Of a DNA stretch of 64,000 nt, positions 56,619 through 64,000 are shown one piece after another. The stretch is from Erythrobacter sp. (GTDB taxonomy: Bacteria > Pseudomonadota > Alphaproteobacteria > Sphingomonadales > Sphingomonadaceae): contig CP073261.1 in the NCBI GenBank assembly GCA_019739335.1, positions 434,001 to 498,000 on the forward strand. Reading direction: 5' to 3'. Both the position numbers and the translations under genes were made by a program. Numbering within the stretch: position 1 is the stretch's first letter; the number at the start of each line of letters is the position of its first letter. Below the pieces are notes generated by a model, which saw only the letters and a program-made list of their open reading frames with translations, did not search any database and was not told the origin of the DNA.

Positions 56619-57207
56619 GGTGCTGCCAGTCCAACTGCAACTCGTCTCCGATTGGAACAGTCCTCCCCTTCACCGGCGCGGGTTATGCCGCGAGGGTCTG
56701 CCACTCGGCCAGTGCGGCCGAGCGGCGGTTCTTGTAGGTCTCTCTGTCGATCAGGTGGCGTTCGAGGTTGAAGTGGTTTTGGACGTTGGCGTGGACCGAG
56801 GCGAACTTCGGTAAGCTCTTCTTTTGTCGGAACCTGAGCATCGCCCGTTCCCTTCGCCGGAATGGCAGGTGACTGTTCTGGACCCTGTTGTTGGCCCAGC
56901 GTCCCACCTCCTGCTTTGCGGTGTTTCCGAGCTCGGTCATCGCTGCCCTGTACGAGCGCAGGCCGTCAGTGGTGATCTCGGCAGGCGAGCCATGCCGCTT
57001 CAGCGCCTTCTTCATAAACCGGAGTGCTGCTTTCTTGTCCCTCGCCTTCGTGACGTAGTTCTTGAGGACCTCGCCCTCCTGGTCCACTGCTCGCCACAGG
57101 TAATGCATCTCGCCGTTGATCTTCACGTAGACCTCATCAAGGTGCTACTTCCCCTGGCGGAAGCCTTTCATCCGGCTCACCCGTTGGCGCCGGACATCAG
57201 CCGCAAA
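56619..57207 (-). pseudogene. Degenerate IS6-family copy (transposase 3' part)
   Basis: The left inverted repeat is GGTGCTGCCAG at 56619-56629. The minus strand then encodes the transposase C-terminal two thirds in a frame from about 57126 to 56683, clearly related to the intact copy next door. Differences include Gln for the catalytic Glu (NNRVQNSH instead of NNRVENSH) and an in-frame TAG in place of the Trp of KWHLDE (near 57145). The 5' third is missing: homology stops exactly at 57207, where the inverted repeat of the intact copy begins. It cannot make active transposase. Confidence 0.85.
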
Positions 57208-58046
57208 GGTGCTGTCAGTCTAACCGCAACTCGTCTCCGATTGGCGAGGTCGCCCCTTCCCCGGCGCGGTTTATGCCGCGAGGTTCTGCCACTCGGCCAT
57301 GGCGGCCGAGCGGCGGTTCTTGTAGGTCTCTCTGTCGATCAAGTGGCGTTCGAGATTGAAGTGGTTGTGGATGTTGGCGTGTACCGAGGCGAACTTCTGT
57401 AAGCTCTTCATCTGTCGGAACCTGAGCATCGCTCGCTCCCTTCGCCGAAACGGCAGGTGGCTGTTCTCCACCCGGTTGTTGGCCCAGCGTCCCACCTCCT
57501 GCTTTGCTGTGTTTCCCAGCTCGGTCATCGCCGCTCTGTACGAGCGCAGGCCGTCTGTGGTGATCTCGGCAGGCGAACCGTGGCGTTTCAGCGCCTTCTT
57601 CATGAACCGCAGTGCGGCTTTCTTGTCGCGGGTCTTGGTGACGTAGCTCTCGAGTATCTCCCCTTCTTGGTCAACCGCCCGCCACAGGTAATGCATCTCG
57701 CCATTGATCTTCACGTAGACCTCGTCGAGGTGCCATTTCCAGTGGCGGAAGCCCTTCATCCGGCTGACCCGCTGGCGCCGGACATCAGCCGCAAACATAG
57801 GGCCGAACCTGTTCCACCAGAAACGCACCGTCTCGTGGCAAACATCGATCCCCCGCTCGAACAGCAGGTCTTCCACATTGCGCAGGCTCAGTGGAAATCG
57901 GACGTACATCAGCACCACCAGACGGATCACCTCTGGTGAGGAGTTGAAACGGCGGAATGGACTTGGCGGCAGGGCTCGAGATTTGCGTGGCATCAGTGCT
58001 GGCTAGCAGGGCACGGCGCGAGCTGCCACGTTGCTCTGACAGAGCC
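57208..58046 (-). mobile_element. Intact IS6-family insertion sequence
   Basis: This 839-bp element has terminal repeats GGTGCTGTCAG at 57208-57218 and, reading inward on the other side, GGCTCTGTCAG (complement of 58036-58046). It carries a single full transposase gene. Size, single DDE gene and GGCTCTGT-type ends fit the IS6 family. The 8-bp flanks (GCCGCAAA left, TCCGGTGC right) are not direct repeats, as expected if one side was lost by an adjacent deletion. Confidence 0.82.
57271..57993 (-). CDS. IS6-family transposase
   Basis: The 240-aa DDE transposase begins MPRKSRALPPSPFRRFNSSP. It has the N-terminal helix-turn-helix-like segment RNVEDLLFERGIDVCHETVR and catalytic Asp90 in WHLDEVYVKINGEMHYLWRA. 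Asp147 is in EITTDGLRSY and the Glu176 position is in WANNRVENSHLP. No stop or frameshift is seen, so it should be functional. It is the only complete transposase in the window and lies inside the repeats at 57208-58046. Confidence 0.92.
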   Translation of the reverse strand: MPRKSRALPPSPFRRFNSSPEVIRLVVLMYVRFPLSLRNVEDLLFERGIDVCHETVRFWWNRFGPMFAADVRRQRVSRMKGFRHWKWHLDEVYVKINGEMHYLWRAVDQEGEILESYVTKTRDKKAALRFMKKALKRHGSPAEITTDGLRSYRAAMTELGNTAKQEVGRWANNRVENSHLPFRRRERAMLRFRQMKSLQKFASVHANIHNHFNLERHLIDRETYKNRRSAAMAEWQNLAA

Positions 58047-58056
58047 TCCGGTGCAT

Positions 58057-58072
58057 TTGCTCTGACAAGGCC
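58057..58072. repeat. Solo IS6-type inverted repeat next to the intact IS
   Basis: TTGCTCTGACAAGGCC repeats the right end of the intact element (TTGCTCTGACAGAGCC at 58031-58046) with two differences, 10 bp further out. It is probably the surviving outer end of the degenerate copy whose middle was removed when the intact copy arrived. Confidence 0.65.
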
Positions 58073-58378
58073 ACTCCGGACATTCAGCAACTGGGCCGCT
58101 AGAAGACTGGCAACTTTCGGGCTTAACTCGCGGTAAGCTGCCGCTGACATACCCATCTGGAAGGTCAGGTTGCTTCACTCACTACCGGTCGACGATGAAA
58201 CAAGCGCGCAGACCTGAGCGACTGAAAGCGTTCTAATTGACTATATCCGAAATGCGTTGGCGGGGCTCTATCGGGCTTCGGTTGACGGCTTTCCCACAAT
58301 TTGACGCTGTTTTGCCTTGCAAATTGACCCTCCACCGGTAGGCAATGACCCATTCCGAAACCAGAAGGGGAGGGCTTG
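58073..58378. other. Intergenic region upstream of the TonB receptor
   Basis: This is a 306-bp gap between the IS scar and the receptor gene. I see no gene longer than about 13 codons with a plausible start, and no clear repeat. The last 20 bp contain a good ribosome site (AAGGGGAGGG). A promoter for the receptor must lie here or within the IS end, but I cannot place it. Confidence 0.5.
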
Positions 58379-61300
58379 ATGCCCAAGAAGGCTTCCGATT
58401 TTACGAAAGCGAACCGTTATGTCCTTTGCGCGGGCGCGGGGCTCGCTGCCATTGCACTTTCGACAGGCGCCGCTGCGCAGGATGCAGATGAACAAGATCC
58501 AACCATCGTCGAAACTCCGGAGGGAGATGTTGCTGACGCGATTGTCGTGACAGGTTCGCGCATTACTTCAGTGACGCCATTCAATAGCCCCGACCCGATT
58601 ACCATCGTCAGCCCTGAAATTGCCCGCCAAGAAGGCAAGCTTGATCTTGCGAGTGCGCTGCAAAGTTCGCCGGTTGCCTCGGGTTCGACACAGATAACCT
58701 CTGCCCTGTCATCGAATTTCGTGACGAATGGCGGCCCCGGTGCACAGACTATCGATCTTCGCGGACTTGGTCCCAATCGAACGCTGGTTCTGCTCAACGG
58801 TCGCCGGGCAGGTCCCGCGGGTACACGCGGTGCCGTTTCGTCTTTCGACCTCAATGTGCTTCCATTGTCGATCGTTAACGACATCCAGATTCTGAAAACC
58901 GGCGCATCGTCCATCTACGGGTCGGACGCTATTGCGGGGGTCGTGAATATTTTCACCGGTGGCCGGGAAGACGGTCTGGCTGTCGATTTCAACGTCTCTA
59001 TGCCATTTGATTCCGGGGGCGAGGAATATCGCGGTAGCATCGCTTACACGCAGAATTTCAGTCGTGGCCACATCACCATCGCGGCTGACTATTCACACAC
59101 CAATGAATTGACCCGCGGTGATCGAGGCTATCTTGCCTGCCCCGAGGCTAACATTTTCGATGAGAGCGGGAACCGGTCAGACCTGATCGATCCCCGAACT
59201 GGCCAACCGCATTGTGAAGACCTGCGGTGGGGCCACATCTGGACATACAACCTTATCGACAACTTGCGTCTCGATGGCCCAGGGGGGGCAGACACGGGCA
59301 CTCAGACCTCACCATTCGGCAGGACGGTTTTGCTGCAATACCAATACGCAGACGGGCCGGGCGCCGGCACGCTCGGCATTCCGGCGTATGGCTCTCCCGC
59401 TTACGCTGGCGATTTCGGGGCACCGGCAGGCTGGTTCCCGACTGGTTACGACGCTGCATCAATGGCTGTTCAGAATGCATACCACCCATTCGTTGAAGAC
59501 CAGACCATTATTCCTGAAACTGATCTTTACACGGGTTACGTTGAGGGGTCGTTCGAGATAAACGACTCCGTCGAATTGTTCGGCGAGTTCCTATTCAATC
59601 GTCGCGAAACGTACCAGAACGGCTGGCGCCAATTCTGGAACTTCGGCTATACGGGCGAACTCTACGGGACCGGACCGGGAGATTCCTACAATTATTGGGC
59701 TGACGGGTTTGAGGGTGTAAATTACCTGAGTCCCACTGCAATTACTGACCAGGCGGACAACAGTCAGACTGTCGATTATTATCGCGGCGTGGCAGGCGTG
59801 CGCGGCGACTTATCAAGCAGCGGCAACTGGACGTACGAAGCCTACATCCAGTACAGCCGAAGCGATGGTCGCTATCGTGCCCAGCAGATCCTGCAGGATG
59901 CCTATGACACGGGTTATTTTCAGACCAGTTCCTGTGTCGGGCAGACAACGCCCGTTTCAGGTCGCCAGTGCATCGATATTCCGTGGGCCGATCCTGAGTT
60001 CTTACGGGGCAACCTTACCGCGGAACAGATAGCTTTCCTGTTTGACTGGGAGGAGGGCCGCACGGTTTACACCCAGTTGTCGGGTGAGGCAGTTGTCGCG
60101 GGCGAGCTGTTCGAATTACCTGCTGGTCCGATCGGTGTCGCTTTTGGTGTTGCGGCTCGCGGGGACAAAATCAATGACACTCCAGGTGAGATTACGCTTG
60201 CAGCAAATGCCTGGGGTGCCACGGCGGGTGGGATCACTGCGGGCCGAACCCTGACCACCGAGGCTTTTGCGGAATTGAATGTCCCCCTTCTCGCGGACAG
60301 ACCATTCTTCGAAGACTTGACCCTCTCTCTTGCCGGACGAATGACGAATGTTCGGGCTACCCGGGCATCTGATGGTGAGTGGGCCGAAGACCGTGACAAT
60401 TTCACCTACAAGCTAGGCGTAAACTGGTCCGTGACTGAATGGCTTCGTTTCCGTGGGAGCTTCGGTACATCGTTCCGTGCACCGGCGCTGTTCGAGCAGT
60501 TCCTCGCCGACGAAACAAGCTTTGTGAACCAGCGGATCGATCCGTGCATTAATTGGCAAGGGGGGCTTGCTGCAGGAACTACCTCACAGCGCGTCGCCGA
60601 CAATTGCGCTGCTGACGGTATCCCCGGTGACTATGGCGGCGGCGGAATCACTGCTACGGCTTTCGCATCGGGTGGACTCGGAATTCTCGAAGCCGAGACG
60701 TCCGAAGCGTTGGTCGTGGGCATGGTCTTGACGCCCAACTTCGCGTTCCTCCCGGACACAGATATCAGCTTTGCCGTCGATTATTTCGATATCAAGGTCG
60801 ATGGCGAGATTTCGCAGCTTGGGGCGGCGACGATCTTGGGCGGATGTTACAATTCGGAAGACTTTGCCAACGAACCGCTTTGCAATCTGTTTACGCGAGG
60901 CCAAAATGCGACGGCAATTTACCAGATTGACGAGATATACGACCAGTACATCAACATCGCGAGCCAGCGAAACTCGGGGATCGATGGATCACTCAACATA
61001 TCACATGACCTTGGCGGCGCGGGACTTCTTACCCTGAGAGCCGAGGCGACTTGGCAGCTTGACGACGATTTCCAGTTGCTTCCGACTTCGGCCGTCGAAT
61101 CTACCAATGGTGAAGCCGGGTCGCCAGAATGGGTTGGGGACATTCGTGCCACTTGGGCGCACCCGTCTGGTCTCAGCGCATTCTACGGCATCAACATCAT
61201 TGCCGGAACTTCGAATGTCGAGGACTTCCTCGAAGCCACCGGTGGCGACCCTTGTCTCGATTCCTTCAATACAGACAATCCGGCCGGAGATCTGCCGATC

Positions 61301-61546
61301 TATGGCCGTTATTGCCCGGACCTGACGACCCCGACCACGTTCTACCATAACTTCTCCCTGACGCAGGAAATCGCCGATGGTCGCGCCGCGATAACTGCCG
61401 GGGTCAGCAACATTTTTAATACACGGCCTCCGCGGGTTTCCGTTCTGAATGGTGGACAGATCAGTTTGCTTGGCCCCGTCGTGGCGGCGTCGCAATATTC
61501 GTTCGTGGGGCGTCGCGCGTTCGTCAACGTCTCGCTGAATTTCTGA
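58379..61546 (+). CDS. TonB-dependent outer-membrane receptor
   Basis: The 1055-aa product has a long signal peptide (cleavage near STGAAAQ, about residue 33). A plug domain follows with DAIVVTGSRITSVTPFNSPD, then TIDLRGLGPNRTLVLLNGRR, and ILKTGASSIYGSDAIAGVVN. A 22-strand barrel ends in RRAFVNVSLNF with the terminal Phe needed for assembly. No N-terminal signalling domain is present. The plug style (LRGLGPNRTLVLLNGRR, YGSDAIAGVVN) is that of the large Sphingomonadales and Xanthomonadales receptors for carbohydrates, peptides or other organic ligands, not of the classic siderophore type. It is followed by a terminator and two sulfotransferase genes. Confidence 0.93.
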   Translation: MPKKASDFTKANRYVLCAGAGLAAIALSTGAAAQDADEQDPTIVETPEGDVADAIVVTGSRITSVTPFNSPDPITIVSPEIARQEGKLDLASALQSSPVASGSTQITSALSSNFVTNGGPGAQTIDLRGLGPNRTLVLLNGRRAGPAGTRGAVSSFDLNVLPLSIVNDIQILKTGASSIYGSDAIAGVVNIFTGGREDGLAVDFNVSMPFDSGGEEYRGSIAYTQNFSRGHITIAADYSHTNELTRGDRGYLACPEANIFDESGNRSDLIDPRTGQPHCEDLRWGHIWTYNLIDNLRLDGPGGADTGTQTSPFGRTVLLQYQYADGPGAGTLGIPAYGSPAYAGDFGAPAGWFPTGYDAASMAVQNAYHPFVEDQTIIPETDLYTGYVEGSFEINDSVELFGEFLFNRRETYQNGWRQFWNFGYTGELYGTGPGDSYNYWADGFEGVNYLSPTAITDQADNSQTVDYYRGVAGVRGDLSSSGNWTYEAYIQYSRSDGRYRAQQILQDAYDTGYFQTSSCVGQTTPVSGRQCIDIPWADPEFLRGNLTAEQIAFLFDWEEGRTVYTQLSGEAVVAGELFELPAGPIGVAFGVAARGDKINDTPGEITLAANAWGATAGGITAGRTLTTEAFAELNVPLLADRPFFEDLTLSLAGRMTNVRATRASDGEWAEDRDNFTYKLGVNWSVTEWLRFRGSFGTSFRAPALFEQFLADETSFVNQRIDPCINWQGGLAAGTTSQRVADNCAADGIPGDYGGGGITATAFASGGLGILEAETSEALVVGMVLTPNFAFLPDTDISFAVDYFDIKVDGEISQLGAATILGGCYNSEDFANEPLCNLFTRGQNATAIYQIDEIYDQYINIASQRNSGIDGSLNISHDLGGAGLLTLRAEATWQLDDDFQLLPTSAVESTNGEAGSPEWVGDIRATWAHPSGLSAFYGINIIAGTSNVEDFLEATGGDPCLDSFNTDNPAGDLPIYGRYCPDLTTPTTFYHNFSLTQEIADGRAAITAGVSNIFNTRPPRVSVLNGGQISLLGPVVAASQYSFVGRRAFVNVSLNF

Positions 61547-61580
61547 TCTCAAGATAGCCAGGCAACAGACTGACAGAGTG

Positions 61581-61612
61581 GGGGCGGCATGGTAACATGC
61601 CGCCCCTCTTGT
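61581..61612 (+). terminator. Hairpin terminator after the TonB receptor
   Basis: GGGGCGGCATG-GTAA-CATGCCGCCCC forms a perfect 11-bp stem, followed by TCTTGTT. It starts 34 bp after the receptor stop and ends 25 bp before the sulfotransferase start. The T-run is weak, so it may attenuate rather than fully stop transcription. Confidence 0.75.
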
Positions 61613-61636
61613 TAGGTCGAGCCGTGAGGAACAAGA

Positions 61637-62422
61637 ATGCCGGAAATATTAGTTCAGCGTGACAATTTGGACGAGGCGAATACCCGTTTCGCGCAAGCGC
61701 GATTGATGCGGCCAGTCTTTCTTAACTCGATTCCCAAGAGTGGCAGCCACTTGCTGCGTAACATTCTTCGAATGTTCGTGCCCGTCGAACAGCATCATGC
61801 CGCAGATTTCATCCAATGGGGGAACCTTCAGACGCACCTCAAGGCATTTGATCCAGCCGAGCCCAGATTGAGCTGGGGGCACCTGTTCTTTTCTGACGCT
61901 TCGGCAATCGAAACGGCCCAGACCCGCCGGATACTACTTTTCCGCGACCCCTATGACTGGGTCTTGGCACGTGCCCGCTTCATCCTCTCGGAGCAGTTCC
62001 GAGGCAACATCGAGCACCTGAAGAACAATGAATTGTCAGGTGACGAACTGCTTACAATGATGATTTTTGGCTTGCCGCAGAAGTTGCCCTCATTGAACGC
62101 CATCTATGAACTCAACGCTGCTGCATGGCTCGGCGCGAAGTGCCATATAGTGAAATTCGAAGATCTCTCGCATCACGTGACAGATCTCGACAGTCCTGAA
62201 GCCGAAAAATTCTTTACATCACTGCTCGATGCTTGCAGCATTGCTATTCCCACTGACTGGGCCGAGCGCGTACGCGTCGGCTCAAATCGGCAAGAAAGCG
62301 CGACCGCACGCGAAAACCTGACCGGTGTAGGGGTTGAACTCCCCTCTAAATTGGGGGAGCGCCATCGGGCACTCGTTGACTATCAGGCTCCGGGCCTGCG
62401 CAAGTTGCTGGGATATGTATGA
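61637..62422 (+). CDS. Sulfotransferase-domain protein
   Basis: The 261-aa product has the PAPS 5'-phosphosulfate loop FLNSIPKSGSHLLRNILRMF near residue 28 and the 3'-phosphate-binding motif TRRILLFRDPYDWVLARARF near residue 96. A histidine and further PAPS contacts are likely in LSWGHLFF. This is the cytosolic sulfotransferase fold, which transfers sulfate from PAPS to an acceptor hydroxyl. The acceptor is unknown. The stop overlaps the next gene as ATGA, so the two sulfotransferases are translationally coupled. Confidence 0.82.
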   Translation: MPEILVQRDNLDEANTRFAQARLMRPVFLNSIPKSGSHLLRNILRMFVPVEQHHAADFIQWGNLQTHLKAFDPAEPRLSWGHLFFSDASAIETAQTRRILLFRDPYDWVLARARFILSEQFRGNIEHLKNNELSGDELLTMMIFGLPQKLPSLNAIYELNAAAWLGAKCHIVKFEDLSHHVTDLDSPEAEKFFTSLLDACSIAIPTDWAERVRVGSNRQESATARENLTGVGVELPSKLGERHRALVDYQAPGLRKLLGYV

Positions 62423-64000
62423 GTGGAGAGGCAGGCACCCCAGTGCTCAATGGGACAGTACCATCACACCCTGGGCTCTACCGCCCCAAGGAGCTTATTG
62501 CTGACGGAAAGTACGAGCTGGCGGCGCAGAGTCTGATCGAATTTTTGCGCCACAATCATGACAATCCCCAAGCCTTGGCGCTGTTGGGCGAAGCAGCAAA
62601 CAGGCTGGGGGCACTAGGCCAGGCCGAGCACTTCTTACGCAAGGCGATTAAGCTTGGCGCGCGAGAATTCGACATCCGTCATATGCTTGCCTCGGTAATC
62701 AACCAACAAGCCCGACCGGCACTTGCGATCCCCATGTTCGAGGAATTGCTAGAAGAGCGACCGGATCCCAATACTCGTCTGGTTTTGGCGTCGATTTATG
62801 AAAAGACCGCTCAGCAAGATAAATCGCGCGAGATCTTTCGGGATTTGGCCGACACACATGCGAACAATCCTCAAGTTTGGATTTCCTACGGGCATAGTCT
62901 GCGCGCAGACGGGATGGTTCAGGACGCGGTCGCTGCGTACCGCCGAGCAATTGCCATAGATGACGGGTTCGGCGACGCTTGGTGGGGACTAGCGAGTATC
63001 AAGAGCCGCATCTTGGTCGATGAGGACATAGCTACGATGCGGACTGCGCTTGCGATGGCGGCAGATGACCGTCACCGGGCACCGCTTCACTTTGCTATGG
63101 CACGCGCCTTCCATGACCATGCTGAGTATGAGGAGGCATTTGCCCACTACAAAATCGGCAATCAAATTCGCGCCGCTTCGCTTAATTACAACCCTGCCGA
63201 GTTGACAGAGGAAATCCGCGAGATCGAACTCAGAATTGATCAGGCCTTTATGCGAGGCTTACCGAAGGACCCTGTGGGCGAAGGGACACCAATTTTCGTC
63301 GTCTCGCTACCCCGCTCCGGCTCGACTTTGCTTGAACAGATGCTTGGATCGCACTCGCAGATCGAGCCCGTCGGAGAGCTCCCCTACATTCCTGCCATCC
63401 TCCGGGGCTTCATGGAAATGGCGACGCGGCGTGGAAAAATGACCGTTCCTCAGGCCATAACCGCAATGTCTCCGGAACAGGCTTCCGACTTTGGGCGAGA
63501 ATATCTCGAACGCGCAAACTTGCACAGGCGCTTTGGAAAGCAGCTCTTTATCGACAAACTGCCACACAACTGGAGCAATATTCTTTTCATCCGCAAGATC
63601 CTACCCCAAGCGCGTTTCATCGATATTCGTCGCTCCGGAATGGATTGCTGTTTTTCCAATTTCACCCAGTCCTTTACTAGCGCCCATCCAGCATCCTTCA
63701 CGCTGGAAGACGTGGGGCGCAGTTATGTCGACAATGTTCGACTGCATACGCACCTCGATCTGGTTTCACCCGGGATGGTGCATCATATCGACTATCGCAA
63801 ACTTGTTGAAAATCCCCAGGAACAGATCGGAAGCGCGCTCCAATACCTAGACATTGGATGGGAGGATGCGGTGCTCGATTTTCATAAGCTGGACCGGGTT
63901 GTGCGGACTCCCAGCAGTGAGCAAGTAAGGCGGCCTCTTAATCGGGATGGCATAGCGATCTGGAAACCCTATTCACAGTGGCTCGGTCCATTGCGTGATG
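62419..64000 (+). CDS. TPR-sulfotransferase, 3' end outside window
   Basis: The frame starts at the ATG at 62419 and runs open to the window edge (527 codons). It begins MSGEAGTPVLNGTVPSHPGL, then has about five TPR units at roughly 25-215 (YELAAQSLIEFLRHNHDNPQ, EYEEAFAHYKIGNQIRAASL). A sulfotransferase domain follows from about 290 with VVSLPRSGSTLLEQMLGSHS (PAPS loop), PVGELPYIPAIL and the second motif FIDIRRSGMDCCFSNFTQSF near 400. This is the TPST-like 'TPR-sulfotransferase' family of proteobacteria. The TPR part may dock the acceptor. The C-terminal end is not seen. Confidence 0.85.
   Translation, partial: MSGEAGTPVLNGTVPSHPGLYRPKELIADGKYELAAQSLIEFLRHNHDNPQALALLGEAANRLGALGQAEHFLRKAIKLGAREFDIRHMLASVINQQARPALAIPMFEELLEERPDPNTRLVLASIYEKTAQQDKSREIFRDLADTHANNPQVWISYGHSLRADGMVQDAVAAYRRAIAIDDGFGDAWWGLASIKSRILVDEDIATMRTALAMAADDRHRAPLHFAMARAFHDHAEYEEAFAHYKIGNQIRAASLNYNPAELTEEIREIELRIDQAFMRGLPKDPVGEGTPIFVVSLPRSGSTLLEQMLGSHSQIEPVGELPYIPAILRGFMEMATRRGKMTVPQAITAMSPEQASDFGREYLERANLHRRFGKQLFIDKLPHNWSNILFIRKILPQARFIDIRRSGMDCCFSNFTQSFTSAHPASFTLEDVGRSYVDNVRLHTHLDLVSPGMVHHIDYRKLVENPQEQIGSALQYLDIGWEDAVLDFHKLDRVVRTPSSEQVRRPLNRDGIAIWKPYSQWLGPLRD

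Overview
The window is a stretch of alphaproteobacterial chromosome, most likely from the Sphingomonadales and probably Erythrobacteraceae. The pointers are the complete dcw (division and cell wall) cluster in alphaproteobacterial order with a long acidic FtsZ linker, high GC with many 1-4 nt gene overlaps, TamA/TamB, Bpt, type-2 ArgC, ccmAB, and the GTCATTGCGAG and CCCCGCxxxxGCGGGG repeat types. The assignment rests on gene content and protein style, not on a database search.

Region 1 (1-24.0 kb, minus strand): a YbjN-domain gene cut by the left edge, a TPR/SPOR protein, then the dcw cluster. In transcription order the cluster is mraZ, rsmH, ftsL, ftsI, murE, murF, mraY, murD, ftsW, murG, murC, murB, ddl, ftsQ, ftsA, ftsZ. 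Most junctions overlap as ATGA or TGATG. Four NGGGA repeats at an exact 10-bp period upstream of mraZ look like the MraZ operator. Further upstream lie two genes for envelope proteins of unknown role, cysK and an adrenodoxin-type ferredoxin.

Region 2 (24.1-36.9 kb, mixed strands): housekeeping genes. These are an AlkA-like glycosylase, an S9 peptidase, an SDR, DUF1697, a PCD/DCoH dehydratase, ccmAB, a lipoprotein cytochrome c, map, an M17 aminopeptidase, a lone SH3 protein, argC and the nitrogen pair glnB-glnA. A sigma-54-like promoter precedes glnB and a strong terminator follows glnA.

Region 3 (37-52.3 kb): an XRE regulator with a membrane protein and a 37-bp palindromic operator, a GH24 lysozyme, an Asn/Gly-rich secreted protein, a FAS1 lipoprotein, the bpt-tamA-tamB envelope operon, ilvA, an HIBADH-type dehydrogenase and an exported amidohydrolase.

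Region 4 (52.3-64 kb, visibly less GC-rich): an accessory segment. It holds two FixL-like kinases and one FixJ-like regulator behind an FNR/FixK-type box, then a scar of nested IS6-family copies around a broken GIY-YIG gene. It ends with a TonB-dependent receptor followed by two sulfotransferases, the second fused to TPRs and cut by the right edge. The receptor/sulfotransferase cassette is the best candidate for an undescribed system. I found no tRNA, rRNA or CRISPR array.
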